A stretch of 64,000 nt of DNA, taken from contig JAQTXC010000001.1 of the NCBI GenBank assembly GCA_028689015.1, positions 79,758-143,757 of the forward strand, read 5' to 3'. The notes beneath the pieces were generated by a model. It saw only the letters and a list, made by a program, of their open reading frames with translations. It was not told the origin of the DNA and ran no database searches. The translations under genes and the position numbers were made by a program. Origin of the DNA: Dechloromonas sp. GTDB taxonomy: Bacteria; Pseudomonadota; Gammaproteobacteria; Burkholderiales; Rhodocyclaceae. Shown piece after piece: positions 1 through 9,500 of this stretch (within the stretch, counting starts at the first letter, position 1; each line of letters starts with the position of its first letter).

Positions 1-313
1 TGTTGGTGGCATTGGCGGACTGGACGGCGAGGTCACGCATGCGCAGCAGGTGGTCCTTGATCTGGCCGAGGGCGCTTTCTGCCGTCTGGGCGAGTGAGAT
101 GCCGTCGTTGGCGTTGCGGATGGCGACAGTCATGCCGCGCGACTGGGCGGTCATGCGGGTGGCGATGGCCAAGCCAGCGGCGTCGTCCTTGGCGCTGTTA
201 ACACGCAGACCGGAAGAAAGACGTTGCAGCGATGTATTCAGGGCGTTTTGCGAGCTGTTCAGGTTGCGCTGCGCATTGAGCGACGGAATGTTGGTGTTGA
301 TTGTTTGGGCCAT
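1..313 (-). CDS. fliC: Flagellin, N-terminal part (3' end outside window)
   Basis: This is a flagellin, the structural subunit of the flagellar filament, exported through the flagellar type III apparatus. Only the first ~104 codons are in the window. The start codon is the complement of 311-313, preceded by GAGGAG. The protein begins [18 protein letters not shown], the conserved D0/D1 helix of flagellins. Over 313 bases it differs from the neighbouring complete flagellin (905-1217) at only about seven positions, so the pair is a recent tandem duplication or is kept alike by gene conversion. It lies 76 bp downstream of that gene, and I see no sigma-28 promoter in the gap, so read-through from the upstream promoter is likely. 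The truncation is due to the window edge, not to a broken gene. Confidence 0.93.
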   Translation of the reverse strand, partial: MAQTINTNIPSLNAQRNLNSSQNALNTSLQRLSSGLRVNSAKDDAAGLAIATRMTAQSRGMTVAIRNANDGISLAQTAESALGQIKDHLLRMRDLAVQSANATN

Positions 314-338
314 GATGGACTCCTCAAGAATTCTGTTG

Positions 339-362
339 GCCGGGTGGGGGCGTTAACCCGGC
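339..362 (-). terminator. Hairpin between the two flagellin genes
   Basis: GCCGGGT and ACCCGGC form a 7-bp perfect stem around a 10-nt loop in the 76-bp gap between the tandem flagellins. No T-run follows on the minus strand, so this is more likely an attenuating or mRNA-stabilising hairpin than a full intrinsic terminator. Confidence 0.35.
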
Positions 363-389
363 AGACCAGGGTGACTTAATCGGTGCTTA

Positions 390-1217
390 TTAACGCAACA
401 GGCTCAGGACGTTATTGGGCAATGCATTGGCTTGGGCCAGCATCGCGACACCCGCTTGCTGCAGGATCTGGGCCCGGGTCAGCGATGCGGTTTCGGAGGC
501 GTAGTCGGCATCCATGATGCGGCTGGCGGCGGCGGACTGGTTTTCTCGCGAAACCTGCAGCACCGAGACAATGCCTTCGAAGCGGCTTTGTGCCGCACCA
601 TAAACCGAACGTTCAGTATTCAGCTCGTCGAGTGCCGCATCAATCGCGGTGATGGCTGCCGCAGCACTGGTGGCCGAGGTGTCGCCACTGATCGAAGCGG
701 CGGAGACCGTGCCGTAAATGCCGGAAACATTGTTCGAAATGATGTCGACCGTTTCGCCTGAGTTAGCGCCAACCTGGAAGGAGTTGGTGCCAGAGTCGGC
801 ATCAAGAATCTTCAGGCCGTTGAAGCTAGTCTGGGTGTAGATGCGGCTGATTTCGTTATTGAGTTCGGTAAATTCGGTTTGCAGTTGCGCACGGTCACCC
901 GAGGTGTTGGTGGCATTGGCGGACTGAACGGCGAGGTCACGCATGCGCAGCAGGTGATCCTTGATCTGGCCGAGGGCGCTTTCTGCCGTCTGGGCGAGTG
1001 AGATGCCGTCGTTGGCGTTGCGGATGGCGACCGTCATGCCGCGCGACTGGGCGGTCATGCGGGTGGCGATGGCCAAGCCAGCGGCGTCGTCCTTGGCGCT
1101 GTTGACACGCAGACCGGAAGAAAGACGTTGCAGCGATGTATTCAGGGCGTTTTGCGAGCTGTTCAGGTTGCGCTGAGCATTGAGCGACGGAATATTGGTG
1201 TTGATTGTTTGGGCCAT
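390..1217 (-). CDS. fliC: Flagellin (complete, 275 aa)
   Basis: This is a complete, short flagellin of 275 residues. The conserved N-terminal D0/D1 helices cover about residues 1-140 (ending near [10 protein letters not shown]). A short variable centre follows at about 145-190, then the conserved C-terminal helix ending [12 protein letters not shown], the usual flagellin terminus. The small variable domain explains the length. Start is at the complement of 1215-1217, with SD-like AAGGAG nearby. A perfect FliA promoter lies ~90 bp upstream on the same strand, so it is a class-late flagellar gene. Ser/Thr residues in the central region would be candidate glycosylation sites if the adjacent glycan operon acts on the filament, which is inference. 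Confidence 0.97.
   Translation of the reverse strand: MAQTINTNIPSLNAQRNLNSSQNALNTSLQRLSSGLRVNSAKDDAAGLAIATRMTAQSRGMTVAIRNANDGISLAQTAESALGQIKDHLLRMRDLAVQSANATNTSGDRAQLQTEFTELNNEISRIYTQTSFNGLKILDADSGTNSFQVGANSGETVDIISNNVSGIYGTVSAASISGDTSATSAAAAITAIDAALDELNTERSVYGAAQSRFEGIVSVLQVSRENQSAAASRIMDADYASETASLTRAQILQQAGVAMLAQANALPNNVLSLLR
905..1217 (-). repeat. Tandem-duplicated flagellin 5' half (partner of 1-313)
   Basis: Bases 905-1217 align without gaps to 1-313 (offset 904), with about seven substitutions seen by eye (e.g. TGGACGG/TGAACGG, CTGTTAACAC/CTGTTGACAC). This is roughly 98% identity, most changes being synonymous. Confidence 0.9.
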
Positions 1218-1307
1218 GATCGACTCCTTAAAAATTTGCCATGCAATGCTGACGAGCTGTATTGGGTGCTTGATCAGTCTGGACGGGATAAGCCCCGGTT
1301 GTTTCTA

Positions 1308-1334
1308 TTATCGGCGGGGACTTGAAAAACTTTA
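1308..1334 (-). promoter_or_regulatory. Sigma-28 (FliA) promoter of flagellin
   Basis: Read on the minus strand the sequence is TAAAGTTT, 11 nt, GCCGATAA. Both boxes and the spacing are an exact match to the FliA consensus TAAAGTTT-N11-GCCGATAA. It sits about 90 bp upstream of the complete flagellin start. This supports FliA/FlgM control of the flagellin pair. Confidence 0.93.
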
Positions 1335-1493
1335 GCGTCTTACTTGATCAGGGACTTGTTGGAGTTGCCTGTTGCCGCGCCCTGATCGGGCGGATGGTGG
1401 AGATTAAATTTGCGAATGCCTGCTCGTCAGGCAGAATAGCAGGCATGGTTCTGGCTAATTACTCTGCTCCGTTCGCCCCGCTTCGTCAAACGC

Positions 1494-3245
1494 ATGCGAC
1501 TTTTCCCCGATAAGCATTCAGAACTCGACAAACTGATCTGGTCCATGAGCCGGATCTTTTTTGTGGCCGGGGTATTCAGTTTCTTCGTGAATGCGCTGAT
1601 GCTGGTGCCCTCCTTGTACATGATGCAGGTGTACGACCGGGTGCTCAGTAGCCGCAACGAAATGACGCTGGTCATGGTCACGGTGATTACCTTGGGTCTG
1701 TACGGTTTACTGGGCGGCCTGGAGTGGATTCGTTCGCAGTTGATGCTGCGTGCCAGCATACAGCTCGATACCTTGCTCAATAACCGCGTTTTTAGTGCAA
1801 CCTTTGAGGCCACTTTGCGCGGCGGCGGTGCCAATCCGGCACAAGCCCTGTCCGATGTGACTAATTTGCGCCAGTTTTTGACGGGTCCGGGATTGTTCGC
1901 TTTTTTCGATGCGCCGTGGGCGCCGATCTTTTTGGTGGTCATTACCCTGTTGCATCCGTGGCTGGGCATTTTTTCACTGGTTGGCTCAATCATTTTGGTC
2001 GGTTTGACCTGGTTGACCGAGCGCATGACGCAAAAACCCCTGTCCGACGCCAATGTCTTCGGCGCGCAGGCCAGTAATTTTGCCGGTAACAACCTGAAGA
2101 ATGCCGAGGTGATTGAGGCGATGGGCATGTTGCCTGGCGTGCGTTTGCGCTGGGAAGCCAAACATCGTGCCAGCCTGGCTTTGCAGCAGCTGGCCAGTGA
2201 GCGGGCGGGGGCCATCAGCGCTGTCACCCGTTTTGTCCGTCTGGCCCAGCAATCACTGATTCTCGGGCTGGGCGCCTTGCTGGTTATTGAAGGCGAGTTG
2301 TCGCCTGGCGGCATGATTGCTTCGTCGATTTTGATGGGGCGCGTGGTCGGCCCGGTAGAGCAGGTGATCGGGGTCTGGAAAAGCCTGATTTCGGTCCGTG
2401 CCTCCTACGACCGGTTGCAGAGTTTGCTGCTGGCGGTGCCGGCTCGGCCTGTCGGCATGCCCTTGCCCCCACCAACCGGCCAGGTCAGTATCGAAAATCT
2501 GGTCGCAGTGGCGCCCAATAGTGAAGCGCCGATACTTAAGGGAATCAGCGCCAGTTTCGGGCCGGGTGAGGTGCTGGGCGTGATCGGCCCCAGTGCTTCC
2601 GGTAAATCGACATTGGCCCGCTTGCTGGTGGGCGTCTGGCCGGCAGCAGCCGGCAAGGTTCGCTTGGATGGGGCGGATATCTATGACTGGAACAAGGCTG
2701 AAGTGGGGCCCTATATTGGCTATCTGCCGCAGGATGTCGAGTTGTTCGAGGGAACGGTTGCCGAGAACATTGCACGCTTTGGTGAGTTGAATGCCAAGGA
2801 AGTGGTGCTGGCCGCCCAGCGGGCCGGTATACACGAGATGATCTTGCGCTTTGCCAATGGCTATGCCACCTTGATCGGTCCGGGCGGTAATTTCCTGTCC
2901 GGTGGCCAGCGGCAGCGTATTGCCCTGGCTCGCGCCCTGTACGGCACGCCGACCCTGGTGGTGCTGGATGAGCCGAACTCCAATCTGGATGATGCAGGCG
3001 AGCAGGCTTTGCTCAAGGCGATTCAGTGGCTGAAGGAAAAGGGCAGTACTGTGGTCTTGATTACGCATCGGACCAATGTGGTGGGGGCGGTTGATAAGCT
3101 GATGATGTTGCGTGACGGCATTATTCAATTGTTTGGGCCGCGCGACGAAGTGATGGCAACGCTGACGCGCGCTGCGCAGGTTCGCCAGATTACGCCAGGT
3201 AAAGCCGAGCCGGCCAAGCGGGTCGCGGTGGGAGGGGGGGGATGA
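1494..3245 (+). CDS. Type I secretion ABC transporter (PrtD/AprD-like)
   Basis: This is the inner-membrane ATPase/permease of a type I secretion system, 583 aa, the usual length for the PrtD family. Residues ~20-300 form the transmembrane domain (LMLVPSLYMMQVYDRVL is typical of PrtD/AprD). The nucleotide-binding domain follows, with Walker A GPSASGKST near residue 365, ABC signature LSGGQRQR near 468 and Walker B LVVLDEP near 488. There is no N-terminal C39 or C39-like domain, which points to RTX-protease/lipase-type or S-layer-type substrates rather than bacteriocins. The start lacks a clear SD; an in-frame ATG at 1545 is an alternative. It overlaps the adaptor gene by 4 bp (ATGA), showing translational coupling. 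No obvious RTX substrate gene is in the window. Confidence 0.93.
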   Translation: MRLFPDKHSELDKLIWSMSRIFFVAGVFSFFVNALMLVPSLYMMQVYDRVLSSRNEMTLVMVTVITLGLYGLLGGLEWIRSQLMLRASIQLDTLLNNRVFSATFEATLRGGGANPAQALSDVTNLRQFLTGPGLFAFFDAPWAPIFLVVITLLHPWLGIFSLVGSIILVGLTWLTERMTQKPLSDANVFGAQASNFAGNNLKNAEVIEAMGMLPGVRLRWEAKHRASLALQQLASERAGAISAVTRFVRLAQQSLILGLGALLVIEGELSPGGMIASSILMGRVVGPVEQVIGVWKSLISVRASYDRLQSLLLAVPARPVGMPLPPPTGQVSIENLVAVAPNSEAPILKGISASFGPGEVLGVIGPSASGKSTLARLLVGVWPAAAGKVRLDGADIYDWNKAEVGPYIGYLPQDVELFEGTVAENIARFGELNAKEVVLAAQRAGIHEMILRFANGYATLIGPGGNFLSGGQRQRIALARALYGTPTLVVLDEPNSNLDDAGEQALLKAIQWLKEKGSTVVLITHRTNVVGAVDKLMMLRDGIIQLFGPRDEVMATLTRAAQVRQITPGKAEPAKRVAVGGGG

Positions 3246-4603
3246 CTCTCCCCTGGAAAAAACCGGCAGATGGCGCGTCGACCGCAGCGGCTGCCTTGAG
3301 CGAACCAGCGGAACTCAAGTTGGAAACCGATACTGCGCCGATTGTCCGACGCGGCATTCTTTTTTTGCTGATTGGCTTGGGGGGGTTCATGGCCTGGGCC
3401 ATCTGGGCGCCACTTGATGCCGGGATTCCGGCGCAGGGCGTGGTCACGGTGGATACCAAGCGCAAAACCGTGCAGCACCTGACCGGTGGCATCATCGAAC
3501 AGGTTTTGGTGCATGAAGGGCAGTCAGTTAACCAGAACGACCTGTTGATTCGCCTCAACGATAGTCAGTCGCGGGCCGAGTTTGAAACGGTACGGCAGCG
3601 CTACATCAGTCTGCGTGCGACCGAGGATCGCTTGCTGGCCGAGCAGGCCAATTTGCCGGCCGTCGTTTTTCATGCCGATGTCCAGAAGGAGCGGGGTGAT
3701 CCCCTGATCGCCCAGCATGTCGTGTCGCAGGAGCAATTATTCCTGAGTCGCAAGCAGGCATTGCGCAGCGAGCTGGCCTCGCTCGACGAGGCTGAACAAT
3801 CACAGCGCGATGCGATTCGTGGCTACAGTGAGCAACTGGAATCGCGGCGCCGGCAGGCGGTTTTTTTGCGCGAGGAAGTCAGTGGTATGCGCGAAATGGT
3901 CAAGGAGGGCTATGCACCGCGCAACAAGTTGCTTGAGCTGGAGCGCATGTCGGCCGAACTGGATGCGACGGCGAGCGAGTTGCGTTCCAGCCTGGCCCGG
4001 GCCCAGCGTGCCGTTGCCGAGCTTGCCATTCGCAAACAACAGCGCACGCAGCAGTTCGGCAAGGATATCGACTTCGAGCTGGCCCAGTTGCGGCGCGATG
4101 TCAGCGCCGATGCGGAGCGCATCAAGGCGGCCAGGGAAGCCTTGGCCCGGAGTGAAATTCGTGCCCCGGTCAGTGGTTCGGTCATTGGCATTGCCAACCA
4201 GACGGTGGGCGGGGTGCTGACGCCGGGGGCGCGCATCATGGATGTGGTGCCGCGCGATGAGTTGTTGATGCTGGAGGCGAAAATTCCACCTCATCTGATT
4301 GACCGCATCCGGGTCGACCAGGAAGCCGATATCCGGTTTTCAAATTTCTCGAGCAGTCCGCAGTTGGTGGTCGAAGGCAAACTGGTTTCCCTGTCGGCGG
4401 ATCTGCTGGTCGACCCGGTCGGTGGCGGCTATTATCTGGCCCGCGTGGCCGTCACCCCCAAGGGCGTGGAAGCGCTGGCGCAACATCGTTTGCAGCCGGG
4501 TATGCCGGCCGAAATCATCATCAAGACTGGGGAGCGTTCCTTGCTCACGTATCTCCTGCATCCGCTGACCCGGCGTTTGGTGCAAGCCATGAAAGAGGAG
4601 TGA
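3242..4603 (+). CDS. Type I secretion periplasmic adaptor (HlyD/PrtE family)
   Basis: This is the membrane fusion protein linking the ABC exporter to the outer-membrane channel, 453 aa. A short cytoplasmic N-terminus is followed by one transmembrane segment at about residues 37-58 (GILFLLIGLGGFMAWAIW). A lipoyl/barrel-sandwich half (GVVTVDTKRKTVQHLTGGII) comes next, then a long Q/R/E-rich coiled coil at ~110-300, the second lipoyl half (SEIRAPVSGSVIGI) and a C-terminal beta-barrel typical of the AprE/PrtE/RsaE type. The ATG overlaps the end of the ABC gene, and the stop abuts the tolC-like gene. This three-gene ABC-HlyD-TolC order is classic for a self-contained T1SS operon. Confidence 0.94.
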   Translation: MTLPWKKPADGASTAAAALSEPAELKLETDTAPIVRRGILFLLIGLGGFMAWAIWAPLDAGIPAQGVVTVDTKRKTVQHLTGGIIEQVLVHEGQSVNQNDLLIRLNDSQSRAEFETVRQRYISLRATEDRLLAEQANLPAVVFHADVQKERGDPLIAQHVVSQEQLFLSRKQALRSELASLDEAEQSQRDAIRGYSEQLESRRRQAVFLREEVSGMREMVKEGYAPRNKLLELERMSAELDATASELRSSLARAQRAVAELAIRKQQRTQQFGKDIDFELAQLRRDVSADAERIKAAREALARSEIRAPVSGSVIGIANQTVGGVLTPGARIMDVVPRDELLMLEAKIPPHLIDRIRVDQEADIRFSNFSSSPQLVVEGKLVSLSADLLVDPVGGGYYLARVAVTPKGVEALAQHRLQPGMPAEIIIKTGERSLLTYLLHPLTRRLVQAMKEE

Positions 4604-4605
4604 GC

Positions 4606-6546
4606 ATGGCGATCCGTTCGGTTTTTCGCTGCACTGCGCTGTTCGTTTGTTTGCTGCCATCGGTCCAGGCCGATGATTTATTGTCCTTGTTGCTCGATGC
4701 GCAGATCAGCAATCCCAATTTATTATCGGCAGCCGCGGGCAATGTGGTTGGTCAGGCGGGTAAGGACATTGCCCTGGGCCAGTTGTTGCCCAATCTCAGC
4801 CTGAGCGGCAGCATGACCCAGAACAGCGCTGACCGGCAGACCGGCAATACTCCGAAGGAACATTTCGGTTACGGAAGCCAGAGTTACAACCTGAGCCTGC
4901 GCCAGCCGATTTTTCGAAAATACAATTTGGCGCTCTATGATCAGTCGCGGGCCCAGAGCGAAGCGGCTGAGGCCGATTTCAAACTGGCCTCCAACGCGCT
5001 GGCGGTCAGCCTGACCGAGGCCTACATGAACGCCTTGTACGCCGACGATCAGCTATCACTTCTTGAGGCACAACGGGCGTCGACCGCGGCACAACTGGAG
5101 GCTGCCAAGAAAGCGCAGGCGGTGGGGAGTGGAACGCGGATTGATGTCGATGACGCCCAGGCGAAATATGACCTGATTTTGGCCCAGGTTTCAGAGGCCA
5201 AAAACCAGCAGCAACATACCCGGCGGCAACTGGGCGCCTATGTCAATCGCGAGATTCGCGATCTGGCTGGACTGGACGTCAACAAGTTCTCACCCCTGCC
5301 GCCGCAACCGCTCAATGTCGATGACTGGCTGACAGCAGCCAATGCCCATAGTCCCAGCTACCTGGCGCAACAGGCGCAATTGAAGGCTGCCGGTTTTGAG
5401 GTGGATAAAGCACAGGCCGGGCATTTTCCGGCGCTGGATCTGGTGGCCAATATTGGTAGCGCCAGTAACGACAGTCTGTCGTCGCTGAGTAGTAGCGGCG
5501 ATAGCACGTATGACACGCGCAGTTTGGGCGTTCAGCTGACCATCCCCTTGTTTGCCGGCGGACAGGTGAATGCCACCGTTCGTCAGGCCAAAGCGCGCGA
5601 AGAACAGCAGCGCCAGCGGACCGAGGATGCACGGCGCAACCTCATGGTTGAAACCCGGCGTGAATATGACAACCTAACGCAGGGGATAGAAACCATCCGC
5701 GCCCTGGAAAAAGCCGAACTGTCAGGTCAGAAATCGATTGCATCGGCCAAAAAAGGGATTGCCGCCGGAGTTCGGACCATGCTCGATGTCCTGCAGGCCG
5801 AGCAGGCTTACTTTAATGCCAAGAAAAATCTGGCCCAGGCCCGCTACCGTTACTTGATTTCTGATCTGAAGCTGAAGGCCTTGGCGGGGCGTTTGACGGT
5901 CGGTGATGTGGAGGCGCTGAACCTGCAATTGAAAGGGGGGCAGAAGATCGTGTCCCCGGCCGAAACGAGCGAGCCGAAGCCGGCGACACCGGTGTTGGTC
6001 GCGTCGGTGATGCCGCTGACGGCCGACCGGCCCGTAGCAAGCAAGCTTGCCGAGCCAGCACCGGCCAAGAAGCCGGCGCTGCCAGTTGTCCCGGTGGTTG
6101 TGGAGAACGACAGTCCGCGACCCAACGCGGTCATTTTGTCACGCGTGGGTACGCAGCCGCCGGCGCCGCCCGCCATGCCGGTCCTTCCGGCTGAGAAAAG
6201 TCTTGCCCTGGCCGCGTCGACCGCGACCATCCTGCCCGCACCCGCACCCGCACCCGCACCCGCACCCGCACCCGCACCCGCACCGGGCGCGCTGAATCGG
6301 CCAGTCATGGTCGCCAAGGGGATTTTTGTGCAGTTGGGTGCCTTTTCCAGTCAGGAAAATGCCGCTGCCTTGCGGGAAAGCGTCTTGCAGGCGCAGGTCG
6401 TCCCCGCGGACCAATTACAACAGGTCTTTGTCGATAAGCTGTATCGGGTCTATGTTGGTCCGTATGGCAGTCGGGACCTGGCCGAGGCGATGCGCGGCCG
6501 GTTGACCGCAGCACTGGGTTCGCGGGCAGTGCTGGTGGTGCGCTAA
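4606..6546 (+). CDS. TolC-family outer membrane channel fused to a SPOR domain
   Basis: The mature N-terminal ~420 residues are a TolC/AprF-type outer-membrane efflux channel (signal peptide ending near PSVQADD; repeats rich in LRQPIFRKYN, and GTRIDVDDAQAKYDL). After it comes a Pro/Ala/Val-rich region of ~130 residues that includes an eight-unit Pro-Ala stretch (~544-560). A SPOR domain follows at ~570-646 (IFVQLGAFSSQENAAALRES ... YRVYVGPY). SPOR domains bind denuded glycan strands of septal peptidoglycan, and I do not know this fusion from classical PrtF/AprF proteins of ~450 aa. I chose ATG 4606 (AGAGGAG 5-6 nt upstream) over the GTG at 4600. The fusion could localise or anchor the secretion channel to peptidoglycan; this is inference. 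Confidence 0.92.
   Translation: MAIRSVFRCTALFVCLLPSVQADDLLSLLLDAQISNPNLLSAAAGNVVGQAGKDIALGQLLPNLSLSGSMTQNSADRQTGNTPKEHFGYGSQSYNLSLRQPIFRKYNLALYDQSRAQSEAAEADFKLASNALAVSLTEAYMNALYADDQLSLLEAQRASTAAQLEAAKKAQAVGSGTRIDVDDAQAKYDLILAQVSEAKNQQQHTRRQLGAYVNREIRDLAGLDVNKFSPLPPQPLNVDDWLTAANAHSPSYLAQQAQLKAAGFEVDKAQAGHFPALDLVANIGSASNDSLSSLSSSGDSTYDTRSLGVQLTIPLFAGGQVNATVRQAKAREEQQRQRTEDARRNLMVETRREYDNLTQGIETIRALEKAELSGQKSIASAKKGIAAGVRTMLDVLQAEQAYFNAKKNLAQARYRYLISDLKLKALAGRLTVGDVEALNLQLKGGQKIVSPAETSEPKPATPVLVASVMPLTADRPVASKLAEPAPAKKPALPVVPVVVENDSPRPNAVILSRVGTQPPAPPAMPVLPAEKSLALAASTATILPAPAPAPAPAPAPAPAPGALNRPVMVAKGIFVQLGAFSSQENAAALRESVLQAQVVPADQLQQVFVDKLYRVYVGPYGSRDLAEAMRGRLTAALGSRAVLVVR
6235..6282 (+). repeat. 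Eight tandem copies of CCCGCA
   Basis: Eight perfect hexanucleotide units encode (Pro-Ala)8 between the TolC and SPOR parts of the channel gene. The unit is a multiple of three, so slippage would change linker length without a frameshift. Confidence 0.95.
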
Positions 6547-6580
6547 GCCCGTTGCCGGGTGAGCGCACACCGGGCGTGCG

Positions 6581-9500
6581 TCAGCGGGCCGGTGTCACCG
6601 CCGTCACCCACTGCGGCAGATGGTCTTCCAGGAGGTAGTGGGTCAGTACCCAGTCACGCAGGCGATCACCTTCGCGGGCCGTGGCGTCGAGGTCGTATAT
6701 CCGCTCACGGATGGCCGCAATCCATTCGCTTGCCACATTGTTGACCCGTTTTACCGGCGCGTGATTGGTCTGGTAGGGGTAAATGTCGGTGCATACCACG
6801 GGCCAGCCCATGATGCCGTACTCCAGTAGCCGCAGATTACTTTTGCCTTCGTTGAACAGGTGTTGTTCGAGCGGGGCAATCGCCAGGTCCAGATTGAGCG
6901 AGGCCAGCTTGGCCGGGTAGTGATTGAAGGCAACAAATGCATGTTCTTCGCGGATATGCGGTTTCAGGAAATCCGGGCACATGCCCATGAAAACCCAGTC
7001 CACTTCGTCCTTCAGTGCTTCGACCACCTGGCAGATCAATTCCAGATCGCCGAGGTGTTGCTGCGCGCCAGCCCAGCCGACCCGTGGTTTTTTGCTGGTG
7101 CGGCGTTGTGGGTTCAAGCCGAGCCAGCGTTCCTTTTCGAGGCGATTGGGGACGACGACGATGTCGTCGATCATGTTGCGGCAGTAGTCGGCCAGGGGTT
7201 CGGTCGACACGATCAGGCGGTCGCAGTACGCCAGTCCTTCGCGCATGCGGGATTTGCCTTCGCGGGCCTGGTAGTTGTAGAGGTAATGCTTGCGCGGCAA
7301 ATTGCCCATCGCATCATCAACGGCATAGGTGATGAAAATATTCCGGTTGTACTGCCGGTAGCGTTTTAACTGGCTGATTTGCGTATCGTCGATCGCTTGC
7401 TGCAGCATCAGGACGTCCGGTGCAGCGCGGGCCAGTTCGATCGGGTTGATGACCCGGCTGACTTTCTTGCTGATCGGATGAACCAGGCAGCATTGGGCCA
7501 GACCGGCGCGCTGCAGGGCGCGGAAAGGGGCGGTCATGCGGTACTCGCCGGACCCACTGGTCAGCGGCACCCCCAGAACGCGGAGCCGGTCGTGGACACG
7601 GGTATCCCAGTCGACCACCGCGTGTGGTTCAATCGCAAAAGGTGTGAGCAGCGACAGTTGACGGTGATAGTTGGGGTCGTTGGCCAAGGTCGGCAGATGC
7701 TGGCGCAGCAGGTAATCCTGCTCAGCCAGCAGGCTTTCCGATTGCCGGTTGCGTTCCGGTGCATCGTTCAAGGCCCGGCGGCGACTGATGCCGCCATGGT
7801 GGATGACATCGACCCACGGAGTCCAGATCAGTTTGCCACCGGCTTGTCCCAGTCGTAGCGACAGGTCGGTCACGCTTTCCTGCAACGGGGTATTGATTTC
7901 GTCGAATTTCCCAGCCTGGAGGAAAGCGTTGCGCTGGACGAGCAGGCAACTGCCGCTGAGCGCTGACATTTCCTGCGAAATTTGCAGTCGACCGCAATAG
8001 CCGGGCTCCAGCAGACCTTTGCCTTCTTCGCCCAGCGGCGCGGTCAGGCCGGCGATGCCGAGCAAACGTGGCAACTGATTGATTTTTGAAAATTTGCCAT
8101 CAGGGCAGGAGAGGCGCGGGGCGACCGCGACGACGTCCTGTTGCTGCACCAGACCCAGCAGGCGAGACAACCAGGCGGGCTGAATGATTTCGGTGTCGTT
8201 GTCGAGAAAGAGCAGATAGTCACCACGGGCTTCGCTGGCGCCCAAATTGGCCAGTCGGGCCCAGTTGAATTCACCATCGCTGCGAATGCAGCGCATGCGA
8301 TCAGCCAGGTCGCCTCGTTCAAGCCAGCCACAAATCAGGTCGAGGGCATCCGGGTCGGTCGTGTCATGGTCAACCAGGATCAGTTCGAAATTTTTGTAGT
8401 CGGTTTCGCTCAGCAGACTGTCAACACAGTGCTGCAGATAGCCAGGTTGGTCGCGGGTCGGGATGATGATGCTGACTTGCGGGTTGCCCTGGGGGGGGTA
8501 GGTGATGGCTTGCGTCCCTTGCAGTACCCCAGGCTCAAGCTGCGCGGCAATGCCCTGGCGGGCAAAATGGGCGTGCAGCGCGGCATGCTCATCGTCCACC
8601 GGCAGCTCGCGCAGCATGGCGTGACTGGTGTGGACCAGAATTTCCGGCAGATGGACCATGCCACGCTGGCCGTACAACTCGCAGAATTTGAGGGCGATGT
8701 CGTAATAACCGGCGCTGCCGGCCCACTGCAGCCCGCCGCAGCCCGCCAGGCTGCGTTTTTCAACAGCCAGGCAGGGGCCGAGGTAGTACATCGAGCGCAG
8801 CATTTCGCGATTGAGCGCCGGCTTGAAGCGCGGATTGGCGAACTCGCCGCTTGCGGTCAACTGGTCTTCATCGCAATAAATCAGCCGCGGCATGCCAGCC
8901 AGATTGAGGGTGTCGGCAAAATAAGCCAGCGCATGCGCCTCCAGCTGGCAACCGGTTTCGAGCAGCAGCAACCAGTCTCCCGGCAAGTCGGCCAGGCAGT
9001 GATTGAATGCATCGACGAAACCGCCTGCCGGCACGGTGTGCCAGGTAACTTGCGGAATCTGGGCCAAGTCGTCGCTGAACGGCGGGAATTCGGCAAAGAT
9101 CGTCAAATGCCAATCGCCATACCACTGCGGGCCCAGGTGATCGAGTGTGTCCGCCAACAGGTTTTCCTCGCCGGCACGAACTTCCAGCACGATGTTGAAT
9201 AGCGGCCGACTCGTCCAGTCGCGCATCATGCGCTCAGCCAGCAACTGCCCGTCGATTTCCTGCAGGGATTTTCGACTGCGCCAGAGGGCGTAATCCTTGG
9301 CGGCTTGATTTTCGTTTGCGGCGATCGTGTTTGCTCGGATGCCTCGCTGGGCGACATGACGGCAGGCAATTTTCTGGGTATGGCGAACAAAGCGCCGGAG
9401 CTGTTGCCAGAAGACTTTTTCACGTGCCTGGAAAATCTCGAAGGCCTGATTGACCGTCTCTTTCGCCCGCTGCCAGCCTTCGGCATCGCCGAGAAGTGCG

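Noticed and set aside
1427-2314. 295-aa minus-strand ORF opposite the type I ABC gene
   Set aside because: It is antisense to the exporter ORF and its composition is low-complexity Ser/Arg/Pro. No family motif is seen.
6235-6282. Hexanucleotide array as phase-variable switch
   Set aside because: Units of six bases cannot shift the frame, so on/off switching is excluded. Only linker length can vary.
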